Below are positions 16,770 to 24,401 of a stretch of 29,246 nucleotides of DNA, in pieces. A model generated the notes under the pieces. The model was not told where the DNA came from and ran no database searches. It worked only from the letters and a program-made list of their open reading frames with translations. Location of the stretch: the NCBI GenBank assembly GCA_049669185.1, contig JBATKF010000474.1, positions 1 through 29,246 on the forward strand. Direction: 5' to 3'. Each line of letters begins with the position of its first letter. Position 1 is the first letter of the stretch. The DNA is from Thiosocius sp049669185 (GTDB taxonomy: Bacteria > Pseudomonadota > Gammaproteobacteria > Chromatiales > Chromatiaceae). The position numbers and the translations under genes are program-made.

Positions 16770-16902
16770 CGCCAGAACGTTTCCGTGCGCGGCATTGTGG
16801 CAGACTACTGATAGATAGCATATTGTTGCGCTGAGGTTCTGGCTGCTGCCCCAATCCAGCGGCAACCACACCTAATCCGCAACCGAGGGAGAGCTGTACC
16901 CA

Positions 16903-19305
16903 ATGGTGCCACCGCCGGAAGACAAGGACACTGGCCAAGTCGTAGATAAAGAGGTGTTTGTCCGCCAATTGCCCAAGCGAATTGCCGCGGTGGAGGAAAT
17001 TTGGTCGCGGCTCGAATCGGGAGCCTGGGACAGTGCTCAGCTGGATGCGCTGTACGAACGAGTGCGGGAGATTTCGGAACATAGCAAGGCCTTCGCGCTA
17101 TTCCAGCTCAACGAGAGCGTATTTTCACTCGAGGTTTATCTGAGCTCCTTCGTCGGCTCCGACATCAAACCGGAAGTGAATCAGACCAACACCATTTCGG
17201 GTCTGATACGCGCGCTGAAGACCGCAGCCCAGCTGGCCGCAGACAATCAGGAGGCTGATCCGCTACCGGCCGGCGAGATCAGCGTGTTCATCGTCGGCGA
17301 CAAACACGGACTCACCGCAGAAGTGGCCGACGCGCTGCGCAACCTCGATTGCGATGTCAGGTATTTCAGCGATCCCGAATCTGTGCTGCCAAATCTGCAA
17401 GCTGATCCGCCAAAGGCCATCGTCGCAGATACGTCGCTACTGCCGCAGATGCCGCCGTTGTCCGCAGAACTGGTGCGGCTGCGCAGCCACGTTTCGATCA
17501 GTATCCCGCTGATTTTCGTGAGCAGCTCGACGGCGCTGCAGTTGCGGGTAGACGCAATCCGCGCAGGCGGCGACGGATTCTTCGTGGCGCCGCTGGATGC
17601 CGAACAAGTGGCGGAACAGATCCGCGACATTGCCCAACCCGGCATGCAGCAGACATTTCGCGTCGTTGTGGTCGAAGACGATCCAACGCAGGCGGATTTC
17701 GCCGCCTCGATATTGAGGAAGGCCGGCATCGAGGTGGTCCAGATCACTGAGCCGGTGAAGGTCATCAAGACCCTCCATGAGTTCAAGCCAGACCTGATCC
17801 TCATGGACATCTATATGCCAGAGGTCAATGGCATAGAACTCACGACCGTCATACGTGATCACACTGAATTCGTCGCCATCCCCATTGTCTTTCTGTCTGG
17901 CGAGCAGGACACCGACAAACAGCTCGACGCACTTAGCGTCGGTGGTGATGATTTCATCGCAAAACCAATTCGCCCCAAACACCTCCTGGGCGTTGTACAG
18001 ACGCGGATACGGCGCTCCCGCCAGCTGCGCAGGGCGACCGGCCAGCCGGCGAAACACGATCGGGTGACAGGATTATTTTCGCGCCAGCATTTTCTCGATC
18101 GCCTGGGTAAAGCGGTCGACAAAGACGAAACAGCGATGCCGGTGGGCGTGATGCTGGTTACCCCCGACAATCTGACGCAACTACAGGAGAGGCATGGTGT
18201 AGGCGGCCTCGATCACCTGATCTCCGAGCTCGGTGCAGTCATCGCCCATCAATTGCGGGATACCGACCTCGCCGCGCGCATCGATGATCACAGTTTCGGC
18301 GTGCTTTTGAAGCGCAACTCCATGCCTGCAGTCACCGAGGTTGCCGAGCGGCTGTTGAACGAGGTCGCTTCGCATGTCTTTGCAGACAAACAGCCGATCA
18401 CCTGCAGCATCGGCGTTTGCTTCATCGATGGCGGCCTCGACGACGCCAACGGCATCATCAGTCGCGCAAGATCTGCGTGTCAGCAGGCAGCGGATCATGG
18501 CGGAAATCGCGTGCACGCACATAGTGACGAGGCCGAGAGCCTGGAGTTCGCGGCAAACCCGCGCAGCGACTTCGACCAGCTAATCAAATCCGCGTTGCAT
18601 GACGACGAGTTCGTCATTCTCTATCAACCGCTGCTGGATCTGCAGTCGCGCGGCAGCGAGACCTACGAGATTGTCTTGCGGCTACCCAACGCGGAAGGCG
18701 ACCTCATCGGTGGCCAGCAGCTCATCGAGGCCGCTGAGCAGGCCGGTGTTTGCGAGGAGCTCGATCAGTGGATACTGGACCGCGCCATCGACATCCTGAA
18801 ACAGCGACGTGAATCCGGCCGCCGCACCCGGATCTTTGTGCACCAGTCGGCACACAGCGCGCTCAACGTGTCTCTTCCCGCGTGGCTGCTCGGACGCCTG
18901 CGCACCAAACAGGTGGTCGGAACCGGACTGGTGATGGATTTTCGGTTGCCCGACATCTCGCAGGACCTAAAGATCGCGCGCGCGAATATCGAGGCGCTGC
19001 GCGACATGGACGTCGAAGTCTCACTGTCTCGCTTCCCCGAGAAAGAAGCGGCCTTCAAGGTATTGCGTTTTCTGCAGGCGCGCTATATCAATATCGCGCC
19101 GCGGCTGCTCAAGGCGGATCGCAGTGTCATCAGCAGCGTCATCGAGCAGGCGCACGATGCCGCGGCCAACGTCATCGTATCCAACGTGGATGATGCCCGA
19201 AGCATCGACCTGCACTGGTCTTCGGGGGCCGATTTCCTGCAGGGCAATTTCATCCAGCGCCCGTTGGAAAACATGGACTACGACTTTTCTCAGGTCGTCA
19301 TCTAG
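16903..19305 (+). CDS. HPt-like/REC/degenerate GGDEF-EAL regulator
   Basis: An 800-aa cytoplasmic regulator. Residues about 15-115 look like an HPt helical bundle with a candidate phospho-His60 (SEHSKAFALFQLNES). Residues 125-245 are a receiver-like fold without usable acidic pocket. Residues 252-370 are an intact receiver: Glu258/Asp259/Asp260, Asp302 (ILMDIYMPEVNG), Ser332, Lys354. Residues 385-540 are a GGDEF domain whose signature reads IDDHSF (460-465). Residues 555-795 are an EAL domain reading YEIVLRL (588-594), lacking the DDFG loop (SLSRFP), the metal-site Asn (FVHQS) and the catalytic Lys (NIAPRL), but keeping LQGNF. Both enzyme domains should be inactive, as in FimX-like c-di-GMP receptors. 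AGGGAGAG precedes the ATG. It is divergent from the hybrid kinase; the TAG stop abuts repeat copy 3. Confidence 0.88.
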   Translation: MVPPPEDKDTGQVVDKEVFVRQLPKRIAAVEEIWSRLESGAWDSAQLDALYERVREISEHSKAFALFQLNESVFSLEVYLSSFVGSDIKPEVNQTNTISGLIRALKTAAQLAADNQEADPLPAGEISVFIVGDKHGLTAEVADALRNLDCDVRYFSDPESVLPNLQADPPKAIVADTSLLPQMPPLSAELVRLRSHVSISIPLIFVSSSTALQLRVDAIRAGGDGFFVAPLDAEQVAEQIRDIAQPGMQQTFRVVVVEDDPTQADFAASILRKAGIEVVQITEPVKVIKTLHEFKPDLILMDIYMPEVNGIELTTVIRDHTEFVAIPIVFLSGEQDTDKQLDALSVGGDDFIAKPIRPKHLLGVVQTRIRRSRQLRRATGQPAKHDRVTGLFSRQHFLDRLGKAVDKDETAMPVGVMLVTPDNLTQLQERHGVGGLDHLISELGAVIAHQLRDTDLAARIDDHSFGVLLKRNSMPAVTEVAERLLNEVASHVFADKQPITCSIGVCFIDGGLDDANGIISRARSACQQAADHGGNRVHAHSDEAESLEFAANPRSDFDQLIKSALHDDEFVILYQPLLDLQSRGSETYEIVLRLPNAEGDLIGGQQLIEAAEQAGVCEELDQWILDRAIDILKQRRESGRRTRIFVHQSAHSALNVSLPAWLLGRLRTKQVVGTGLVMDFRLPDISQDLKIARANIEALRDMDVEVSLSRFPEKEAAFKVLRFLQARYINIAPRLLKADRSVISSVIEQAHDAAANVIVSNVDDARSIDLHWSSGADFLQGNFIQRPLENMDYDFSQVVI

Positions 19306-19441
19306 CCCGCTTGTCTCACCTACTTCCTGCTACGGTCACCGCTATGCTCGCTGTGACGGGGCGCACTCGTTACAACCGGTTTGACGTGGTGTGTCAGCTA
19401 AGCCGGCACCATCTTCCACTGCGTGCACCCCCTCATGCGGC
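19306..19441 (-). repeat. Interspersed repeat, copy 3 (one end lost in a coding end)
   Basis: Inverted relative to copies 1 and 2. Its intact end, CCCGCTTGTCTCACC (19306-19320), matches the right end of copy 2 read in reverse. Read on the minus strand it shares GGGGTGCAC, GCAGTGGAAG, AGCTGACAC, CACGTC, AACCGGTTGTAACGAGTGCG and GTCACAGCGAGC with the others. The far end is missing: similarity (GCCGC-ATG-GGGGTGCAC) runs into the last codons of the AI-2E permease gene and stops. The intact end begins immediately after the TAG stop of the GGDEF-EAL regulator. Confidence 0.8.
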
Positions 19442-20497
19442 TTCCGCCAGGCTTTTGCCGGCCGGCCAGGCACGCAATACCGCGTTAACCAGAGTTGCCA
19501 GCGGAATGGCGAAAAAGACGCCCCAGAATCCCCACAGCCCGCCGAACACCAGGATGGCGACGATGATCGCAATCGGGTGCAGATTGACCACTTCACCGAA
19601 CAACAGGGGGACCAGGAGATTCCCGTCGAGCGCCTGAATTACCAGATAAGCCACGGTCACCCAGACAAAGTCCGGTCCCCAACCCCACTGGAACCAGGCT
19701 ACCAACACGACGGGGAAAGTCACCACCGTAGCACCGACATAGGGTACGACTACCGAGAAGCCGACGAGCACCGCCAAGAGCATCGCGTATTGCAGACCGA
19801 AAAACGAAAACGCCAGCAGCGAGGCGGCCCAGACGATAATGATCTCCCAAAACTTACCGCGCACGTAATTGCCGATCTGGCGATCGACTTCGATCCATAC
19901 CTGATTGGCGAGACCGCGTGCGCCAGGCATGAAACTGCCGACCCAGCGCATGATGACGTCCTTGTCTTTCAGGAAGAAGAATACCAGCATGGGCATCAGC
20001 ACCAGATAGACGAGGATCGTCAATACGCCAACCACCGAGGACACCGATAGACTGAGGACATCCTGACCGTAGCTGCCGATCTCGCGCCGCACCGCATCCA
20101 GGATCTCTTCCGCCTGCTGCGGTGAAATCACCTCCGGGAAACGCTCGGGAAGCCTCATCAACGCCTCTTGCCCCGCCGATATCATGCTCGGCAGCTGTTG
20201 TATCAAATCGGTAACCTGACGCGACAACCGCGGCAGGAGCCCGAACAGCACCAGACTCAAGAACAGCACGAACGCGCAAAACACCAGACTGGCCGATAAC
20301 CAGCGCGGCAGGCCGCGCTTTTCCAGGATCACCACCAATCCCTCGAGAAGATAGGCTATGACCGCGCTTGCGAGAACCGGTGCCAGCATATCGCCCATCG
20401 TGAGGATCACGGCAAAACCGCTTGCCAGTACAAGGGTCAGAAACACGATCTGCGGATCAGAAAAGGTCCGCTTAAACCAGTCGGTGATAAGTCGCAT
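19433..20497 (-). CDS. AI-2E/PerM family membrane transporter
   Basis: A 354-aa inner-membrane protein of the PF01594-type (AI-2E exporter/PerM) family. It shows paired N-terminal helices (about 15-48 and 58-80), a soluble amphipathic region (about 90-150), then five or so helices, with the conserved PYVGATVVTFPVV and HPIAIIVAILVFGGLWGFWGVFFAIPLATLVNAV segments near the end. Substrates differ within the family (quorum signals, antiporter activity, unknown), so none is assigned. The last codons (GAA GCC GCA TGA) coincide with sequence similar to the interspersed repeat, suggesting that the original C-terminus was replaced or trimmed. It lies 140 nt downstream of the 130-aa hypothetical gene; that gap shows no clear feature. 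Confidence 0.9.
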   Translation of the reverse strand: MRLITDWFKRTFSDPQIVFLTLVLASGFAVILTMGDMLAPVLASAVIAYLLEGLVVILEKRGLPRWLSASLVFCAFVLFLSLVLFGLLPRLSRQVTDLIQQLPSMISAGQEALMRLPERFPEVISPQQAEEILDAVRREIGSYGQDVLSLSVSSVVGVLTILVYLVLMPMLVFFFLKDKDVIMRWVGSFMPGARGLANQVWIEVDRQIGNYVRGKFWEIIIVWAASLLAFSFFGLQYAMLLAVLVGFSVVVPYVGATVVTFPVVLVAWFQWGWGPDFVWVTVAYLVIQALDGNLLVPLLFGEVVNLHPIAIIVAILVFGGLWGFWGVFFAIPLATLVNAVLRAWPAGKSLAEAA

Positions 20498-20637
20498 TGC
20501 TTCGCTAGTCCAGATACAACCGGTTCTTTCCGGTGATTACAACATGACCGGTCGCGTCTGCCGATCGCCAGTCCGGAATCAAGTGCGCGGAACTGCCGAC
20601 GCCGAGCGCAGGCGTTGTCGGCCCTCTCGAGCTGGCT

Positions 20638-21030
20638 TCACGTCGCCTGCCGATCGGACGCCGATTCTACTTGCCGGTAGTGCCTGCGGAAAACGGCTTC
20701 CAATTCGTCAATCACATCGGCAGCCGGCCTGCCCTGCATGACATGCGCCGTCATCAACGCCGAGGTTTCGTGCAACAGCGCCTCCCTGTCCAGCATGGGG
20801 AAGGTCTTCGAAAGACGGCGGATGGCCGCTACCACCGACTCAGTGGGCGGCCTTGGAATGTTCGCTGGGCGCAGATCGGCCGGCGGCGGCTGTGTCGCTT
20901 GCTGTGCCTCACGCATGGCGAGGAACTCGGCAAAATCGAGCAGACTCCGCTGCTCGGCAGGGCTCAACTGCTTGAAGAGTCTCAACAGCCGTTGTTGATC
21001 AGGGGGCAGCGTTGGTTTGACCGGCAGCAT
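20638..21030 (-). CDS. Conserved-looking hypothetical protein, 130 aa
   Basis: Not recognised as a named family. It is soluble, mostly helical and charged. The N-terminal part (residues about 10-40, LLRLFKQLSPAEQRSLLDFAEFL) resembles the short leader helix found in DUF2281-like and antitoxin-like proteins; a proline-rich linker follows (about 46-62, PPPADLRPANIPRPP), then a helical C-terminal half (about 64-122) with RRLSKTFPMLDRE and DVIDELEAVFRRHY. The ATG at 21030 directly abuts an 83-bp inverted-repeat element, so its ribosome-binding site would lie inside that element. GC-rich third positions support coding. It sits between the LysR regulator and the AI-2E permease on the same strand. 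Confidence 0.7.
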   Translation of the reverse strand: MLPVKPTLPPDQQRLLRLFKQLSPAEQRSLLDFAEFLAMREAQQATQPPPADLRPANIPRPPTESVVAAIRRLSKTFPMLDREALLHETSALMTAHVMQGRPAADVIDELEAVFRRHYRQVESASDRQAT

Positions 21031-21113
21031 CTAGTGTCCTGAATCAGAACTTCGCATCATTTCGGCGGGATCAGAAACGTTTCTGGCCAAGGCGCGTGAG
21101 TGAAGGACACTAG
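21031..21113. repeat. 83-bp inverted-repeat element (MITE-like)
   Basis: Bounded by perfect 10-bp inverted ends CTAGTGTCCT (21031-21040) and AGGACACTAG (21104-21113). The interior has no reading frame and is not related to the CCTGCAAATCTC repeat family. It fills the whole gap between the 130-aa gene (ATG at 21030) and the LysR gene, whose TAG stop (21112-21110) lies within the right arm. Only one copy is in this window. Confidence 0.7.
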
Positions 21114-22015
21114 GGTTCGCGATGGGCCTCGCAGTAGCCGCGCGCAAATTCCAGCAACTCCTCCATCACCCGCACACGGAACTTTTGCTTTTGATGCACG
21201 AAGGAAAAGGGCCGGTCAAGCGGCGGATCGAGGTCGATAGCGACCAGCGTGCCGAGCCGCAGTTCTTTCTGGATCGTCGCGTTGGACACCACGGAGATGC
21301 CCATTCCGGCCTCGACCGCACCTTTCACGGCCTCAGGGCTGCCCAGTTCCATGGCGATATTCATGCATGCCTGGCAGTTGGAATCGCCGGCCATGTACTC
21401 ATTGATTACCTCACGGGTGCCCGAGCCCTCCTCGCGACAGATAAAGGGGTATTCCAGCAGCTCATCCAGCGAGATCTTCTTGAGGCCTGCTTTCGCATGG
21501 CCAGGCGGCACAATGGCGACCAGAAAATCACGCCGGCACTCGTCCACAACCAGGTTCTTGTTGCTGACCGGCGCCTCCACCACCCCCAGGTCGATGGCGT
21601 TGTTCTCTACCATCGATACGATACCGTCGGTATTGGCGACCTTGAGATGGATGCTGACCTCGGGATACTTGGCCCGAAAATCCCCGAGTAGCGCGGGCAA
21701 CATGTACTCGGCGATCGTGGTGCTCGCACCGATCGTCACCGACCCGCTGATCTCCCCAGTCATCTCCCTTACCGCATTCTCCATCTCGCTGTAGATCTCG
21801 AAGATCCTGTCAGCGTATTGGTAGACGCGTGCACCCGCCTCGGTCAGACTTATCCGGTTGTGTGTGCGATCGAACAGGCGGGTATTGAAGTACTCCTCGA
21901 GCTGCCGTACCTGGAAGGTCACTGCCGGCTGCGTCATGTGCAGGGCCTCGGCCGCCTTGGTAAAACTCAGCAGACGCGCTACCGTATGAAAGACTTGCAA
22001 TCGTCGGTCGGCCAT
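21110..22015 (-). CDS. LysR-family transcriptional regulator
   Basis: A 301-aa regulator. The winged helix-turn-helix covers residues 1-60 (FHTVARLLSFTKAAEALHMTQPAVTFQVRQLEEYFNTRLFDR, split by the usual LysR signature at SFTKAAEALHMTQPAV), followed by a linker helix and a periplasmic-binding-like effector domain from about residue 90. The ICREEGSGTRE loop (192-201) is typical of CysB-like and selenium-associated LysR proteins that bind oxyanions; a CQAC motif sits at 214-217. The effector is not identified. It is divergent from a FadL-type porin gene across an AT-rich region and may control it. The stop codon is provided by the 83-bp element, so the C-terminus may differ from relatives by a few residues. 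Confidence 0.93.
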   Translation of the reverse strand: MADRRLQVFHTVARLLSFTKAAEALHMTQPAVTFQVRQLEEYFNTRLFDRTHNRISLTEAGARVYQYADRIFEIYSEMENAVREMTGEISGSVTIGASTTIAEYMLPALLGDFRAKYPEVSIHLKVANTDGIVSMVENNAIDLGVVEAPVSNKNLVVDECRRDFLVAIVPPGHAKAGLKKISLDELLEYPFICREEGSGTREVINEYMAGDSNCQACMNIAMELGSPEAVKGAVEAGMGISVVSNATIQKELRLGTLVAIDLDPPLDRPFSFVHQKQKFRVRVMEELLEFARGYCEAHREP

Positions 22016-22050
22016 AGGTCAAGTGCCCTGGAGTGGGTCGATAAACATAT

Positions 22051-22079
22051 TTTATATTATAGTCAGTTAATGAAACCAA
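22051..22079 (-). promoter_or_regulatory. Candidate promoter of the LysR gene
   Basis: On the minus strand: TTGGTT (plus 22074-22079), a 17-nt spacer, TATAAA (plus 22051-22056), 36 nt before the LysR ATG. The surrounding stretch (22041-22072) is strikingly AT-rich in a GC-rich genome and holds nested ATA/TAT palindromes, a plausible site for LysR self-regulation and for control of the divergent porin gene. Confidence 0.4.
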
Positions 22080-22182
22080 GTCTGCCGCGCCCAAGTCACG
22101 GCCGATGCGCCGGCAACTACACATCGGCGGTCCCGCCGACCCAAACCTCGACCATCACCAACCATCCAGGGTACTGGCGACT

Positions 22183-23502
22183 ATGCGGCAACGATCTCGA
22201 CTGATTTGGGCGACTGCGCGTGCGTTCGCGATCACAGGGCTCAGCATTGCATTGACCGGGATGGCTGAGGCCGCGGGTTTCGCGTTAATCGAACAAAGCG
22301 TACCCGGTATGGGGAACGCCTATGCGGGCGCGGCTGCAACCGCCGATTCAGTCGATACCCTGTACTTCAACCCTGCCGGTATGACCCGTCTGCCCGGCAC
22401 GCAGACGGGCGCGGCGGTGCACCTGGTCAAGCCCAAGACCGAATTCAACAACAAGGACAGCCGCTTCGTCACGACTGCGCCCATCCAGGGGGGCGACGGC
22501 GGGGACGCCGGGGGTCTGGCGGCCATTCCGCACTTCTACCTCACGCACCAGGTCGGTGACACGACCTGGCTCGGGCTGGCGGTCAACACCCCGTTCGGAC
22601 TGAAAACCGAGTACGACAGCGACTGGGTCGGTCGCTACCATGCGATCAAATCGGAAGTGAAGACGGTGAATATCAACCCGTCGATCGGCCTCCGGGTCAA
22701 CGACCAACTCAGCATCGCGGCCGGCGCCAGCGCGATGTACCTGGAGGGTGAGTTCACCAACGCGATTGATTTCGGCCTGCTGGTCAACCCGGCGCTGGCG
22801 GGCACCCTGGACGGCAAATCGAAGATCGAGGGTGACAGCTGGGGCTGGGGATTCAACCTCGGCGCATTATTCGAGCCGTCTGCAGGCACCCGCATCGGCG
22901 TGCATTTTCGTTCCGAAGTCAGCCAGGACGTCGAAGGAAACGCCAAGTTCAAGCAAGTCCCGGGACCCCTGCAGCCCGTGTTTTCGGACACCAATGTGAA
23001 GGCCGATGTCGACCTGCCCGCGAGTGTCTCGGTGAGCGGCTTCCACCAGCTCAACGCTGAATGGGCCATCGTCGGCGACTACACCTGGACCGACTGGAGC
23101 AGCATCCCCGAGCTGCGTTTCAAGTTCGACAACAGCCTGCCCGATAGCGTCACCAGCTTCGATTGGCGCGATACCAGTCGGGTCTCGCTGGGTGGCATCT
23201 ACACGCCGCAACGCTCGGCCTGGTCCTATCGATTCGGCGTGGCCTACGACGAGTCGCCAGTCCGTGACGCCGAGTCGCGCAGCGCGCGCCTGCCCGACAA
23301 TGACCGCATCTGGGTCAGCATCGGTGCAGGCTTCAGGCCCAGCGAGAAACTGCGGGTAGACGTCGGCTATGCGCATTTGTTCATCGATGACGCCAAGATT
23401 AAAAAAACCGCGACCGGTGAGGACGCGACGCGTGGGGCGCTCAATGGCAGCTACAAAGCCAGCGTCGATATCCTGTCGATCGAGGCGCAATACCAATTCT
23501 GA
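22183..23502 (+). CDS. FadL/TodX-type outer membrane transport protein
   Basis: A 439-aa outer-membrane beta-barrel for uptake of long-chain fatty acids or other hydrophobic molecules. From the ATG at 22183 there is a clear signal peptide (basic MRQRSR, hydrophobic core, AEAA cleavage near residue 31) followed by the mature FadL-like start GFALIEQSVPGMGNAYAG, the hatch motif. TLYFNPAGM (about residues 61-69) and a series of amphipathic strands ending in aromatic residues (EAQYQF at the very C-terminus) complete the barrel. An in-frame ATG at 22105 would add 26 residues without signal-peptide character and is rejected. It is divergent from the LysR gene and is closed by a strong bidirectional terminator. 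Confidence 0.92.
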   Translation: MRQRSRLIWATARAFAITGLSIALTGMAEAAGFALIEQSVPGMGNAYAGAAATADSVDTLYFNPAGMTRLPGTQTGAAVHLVKPKTEFNNKDSRFVTTAPIQGGDGGDAGGLAAIPHFYLTHQVGDTTWLGLAVNTPFGLKTEYDSDWVGRYHAIKSEVKTVNINPSIGLRVNDQLSIAAGASAMYLEGEFTNAIDFGLLVNPALAGTLDGKSKIEGDSWGWGFNLGALFEPSAGTRIGVHFRSEVSQDVEGNAKFKQVPGPLQPVFSDTNVKADVDLPASVSVSGFHQLNAEWAIVGDYTWTDWSSIPELRFKFDNSLPDSVTSFDWRDTSRVSLGGIYTPQRSAWSYRFGVAYDESPVRDAESRSARLPDNDRIWVSIGAGFRPSEKLRVDVGYAHLFIDDAKIKKTATGEDATRGALNGSYKASVDILSIEAQYQF

Positions 23503-23511
23503 TCGCGCGCC

Positions 23512-23537
23512 AAAAAGCCGCCCACGGGCGGCTTTTT
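23512..23537. terminator. Bidirectional intrinsic terminator
   Basis: AAAAAGCCGCC / GGCGGCTTTTT, an 11-bp stem with a CACG loop, flanked by A5 and T5. It lies between the convergent fadL-type and dsrE2 genes and should stop both. Confidence 0.9.
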
Positions 23538-23557
23538 CGGACCCCGATAAGGCGGCG

Positions 23558-24037
23558 TCAGATGTAGAGGCAGATATCCGATTGCCCGGCAAATTCGAAG
23601 AATCTGGCGGCGCCGGCATATTCCACACCGTCGATAAATGCGGATGGGTCCATGTCGAACAGGTCGACAGTCATCTGGCAGGCAATCAGTCGTACATCGG
23701 CTTCTTGGCAGAGCTCACGCAGCTCTTCCAAACTGGCGACGCCCTTGCTCGCCATCTTCTTTTTCATCATCGAGGTCATCATGGCCTCCATACCCGGCAG
23801 CGCAGTCAGCAGGGTAGGAAACCATTTTTCCATGCCCATGGGCATTGGCATACCCGGATTGCCCAGCGGCGTGACCTTCAGGTCGAGGTCTTTCTTGAGC
23901 AGCTGAAGACCGTAGAAGGTGAAGAAGATCTCGGTCTCGTAGCCGAGAGCAGCCGCCGTCGAGGCGAGGATGAAGGGCGGATAGGCCCAGTCGAGCGAAC
24001 CTTTGGTCGCGATGATGGCTAGTTTCTTCTCTTCCAT
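23558..24037 (-). CDS. dsrE2: DsrE2-like sulfur-transfer protein
   Basis: A 159-aa DsrE/DsrF-like fold protein of the DsrE2 group. The N-terminus (KKLAIIATKGSLDWAYPPFILASTAAALGYE, in part) is the usual first strand-helix unit; a hydrophobic Met- and Pro-rich insertion (about residues 55-95, PLGNPGMPMPMGMEKW and EAMMTSMMKKKM) is characteristic of DsrE2 and may be membrane-associated. Cys120 in RLIACQMTVDLF is the conserved active cysteine; Cys110 and Cys156 are others. In sulfur oxidisers DsrE2 acts with TusA and rhodanese in cytoplasmic persulfide transfer. Last gene of the rhd-tusA-dsrE2 operon, 48 nt after tusA, with GGAGGG before its ATG. Confidence 0.92.
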   Translation of the reverse strand: MEEKKLAIIATKGSLDWAYPPFILASTAAALGYETEIFFTFYGLQLLKKDLDLKVTPLGNPGMPMPMGMEKWFPTLLTALPGMEAMMTSMMKKKMASKGVASLEELRELCQEADVRLIACQMTVDLFDMDPSAFIDGVEYAGAARFFEFAGQSDICLYI

Positions 24038-24085
24038 CGTTGCACCCTCCGTAGGTTGGGAGTGGGCCTGCCTCGGACCGCGAGA

Positions 24086-24316
24086 TCAGGACTTTTTAAT
24101 TAAAAACAGGAACTTACCGCCTTCTTCCTTGGACGCAATCAGCTCGTTGCCGGTCTGACGCGCGAACGCCTCGAAGTCCTTCACCGAACCGGGATCGGTC
24201 GCGATGATATGCAGGATTTTCCCCGACTCCATACCGACCAGGGTCTTCTTTGCACGCAGGATGGGCAGCGGACAATTCAGGCCACTTGCGTCCAACTCTT
24301 CGTCGAAATCAGCCAT
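24086..24316 (-). CDS. tusA: TusA-family sulfur carrier
   Basis: A 76-aa protein with the TusA signature: Cys15 in NCPLPIL (C-P-x-P) at the start of the first helix, then the two-layer alpha/beta sequence ending in GGKFLFLIKKS. The cysteine carries persulfide sulfur. In Allochromatium-type sulfur oxidisers TusA passes sulfur between rhodanese, DsrE2 and the Dsr or sHdr pathways; in other bacteria it serves tRNA thiolation. Position between rhd and dsrE2 favours the oxidative role. GGAGGT lies 5 nt before the ATG. An internal promoter candidate precedes it. Confidence 0.95.
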   Translation of the reverse strand: MADFDEELDASGLNCPLPILRAKKTLVGMESGKILHIIATDPGSVKDFEAFARQTGNELIASKEEGGKFLFLIKKS

Positions 24317-24369
24317 GGGTAACCTCCAGGATGTTCTGTTGTCGTTTTCGTGGGTTAAAGTGGTCGATT

Positions 24370-24398
24370 CTTATATTCGAAGTGTCTAAGAAACGCAA
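24370..24398 (-). promoter_or_regulatory. Candidate internal promoter before tusA
   Basis: On the minus strand: TTGCGT (plus 24393-24398), 17-nt spacer, TATAAG (plus 24370-24375), in the unusually long 85-nt gap between rhd and tusA. The -10 is good (5 of 6), the -35 poor (3 of 6). It could give extra tusA-dsrE2 transcript. Confidence 0.3.
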
Positions 24399-24401
24399 GG
24401 A

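Noticed and set aside
22105..22182. Earlier ATG for the FadL-type porin
   Set aside because: It would place 26 polar residues before a complete signal peptide.
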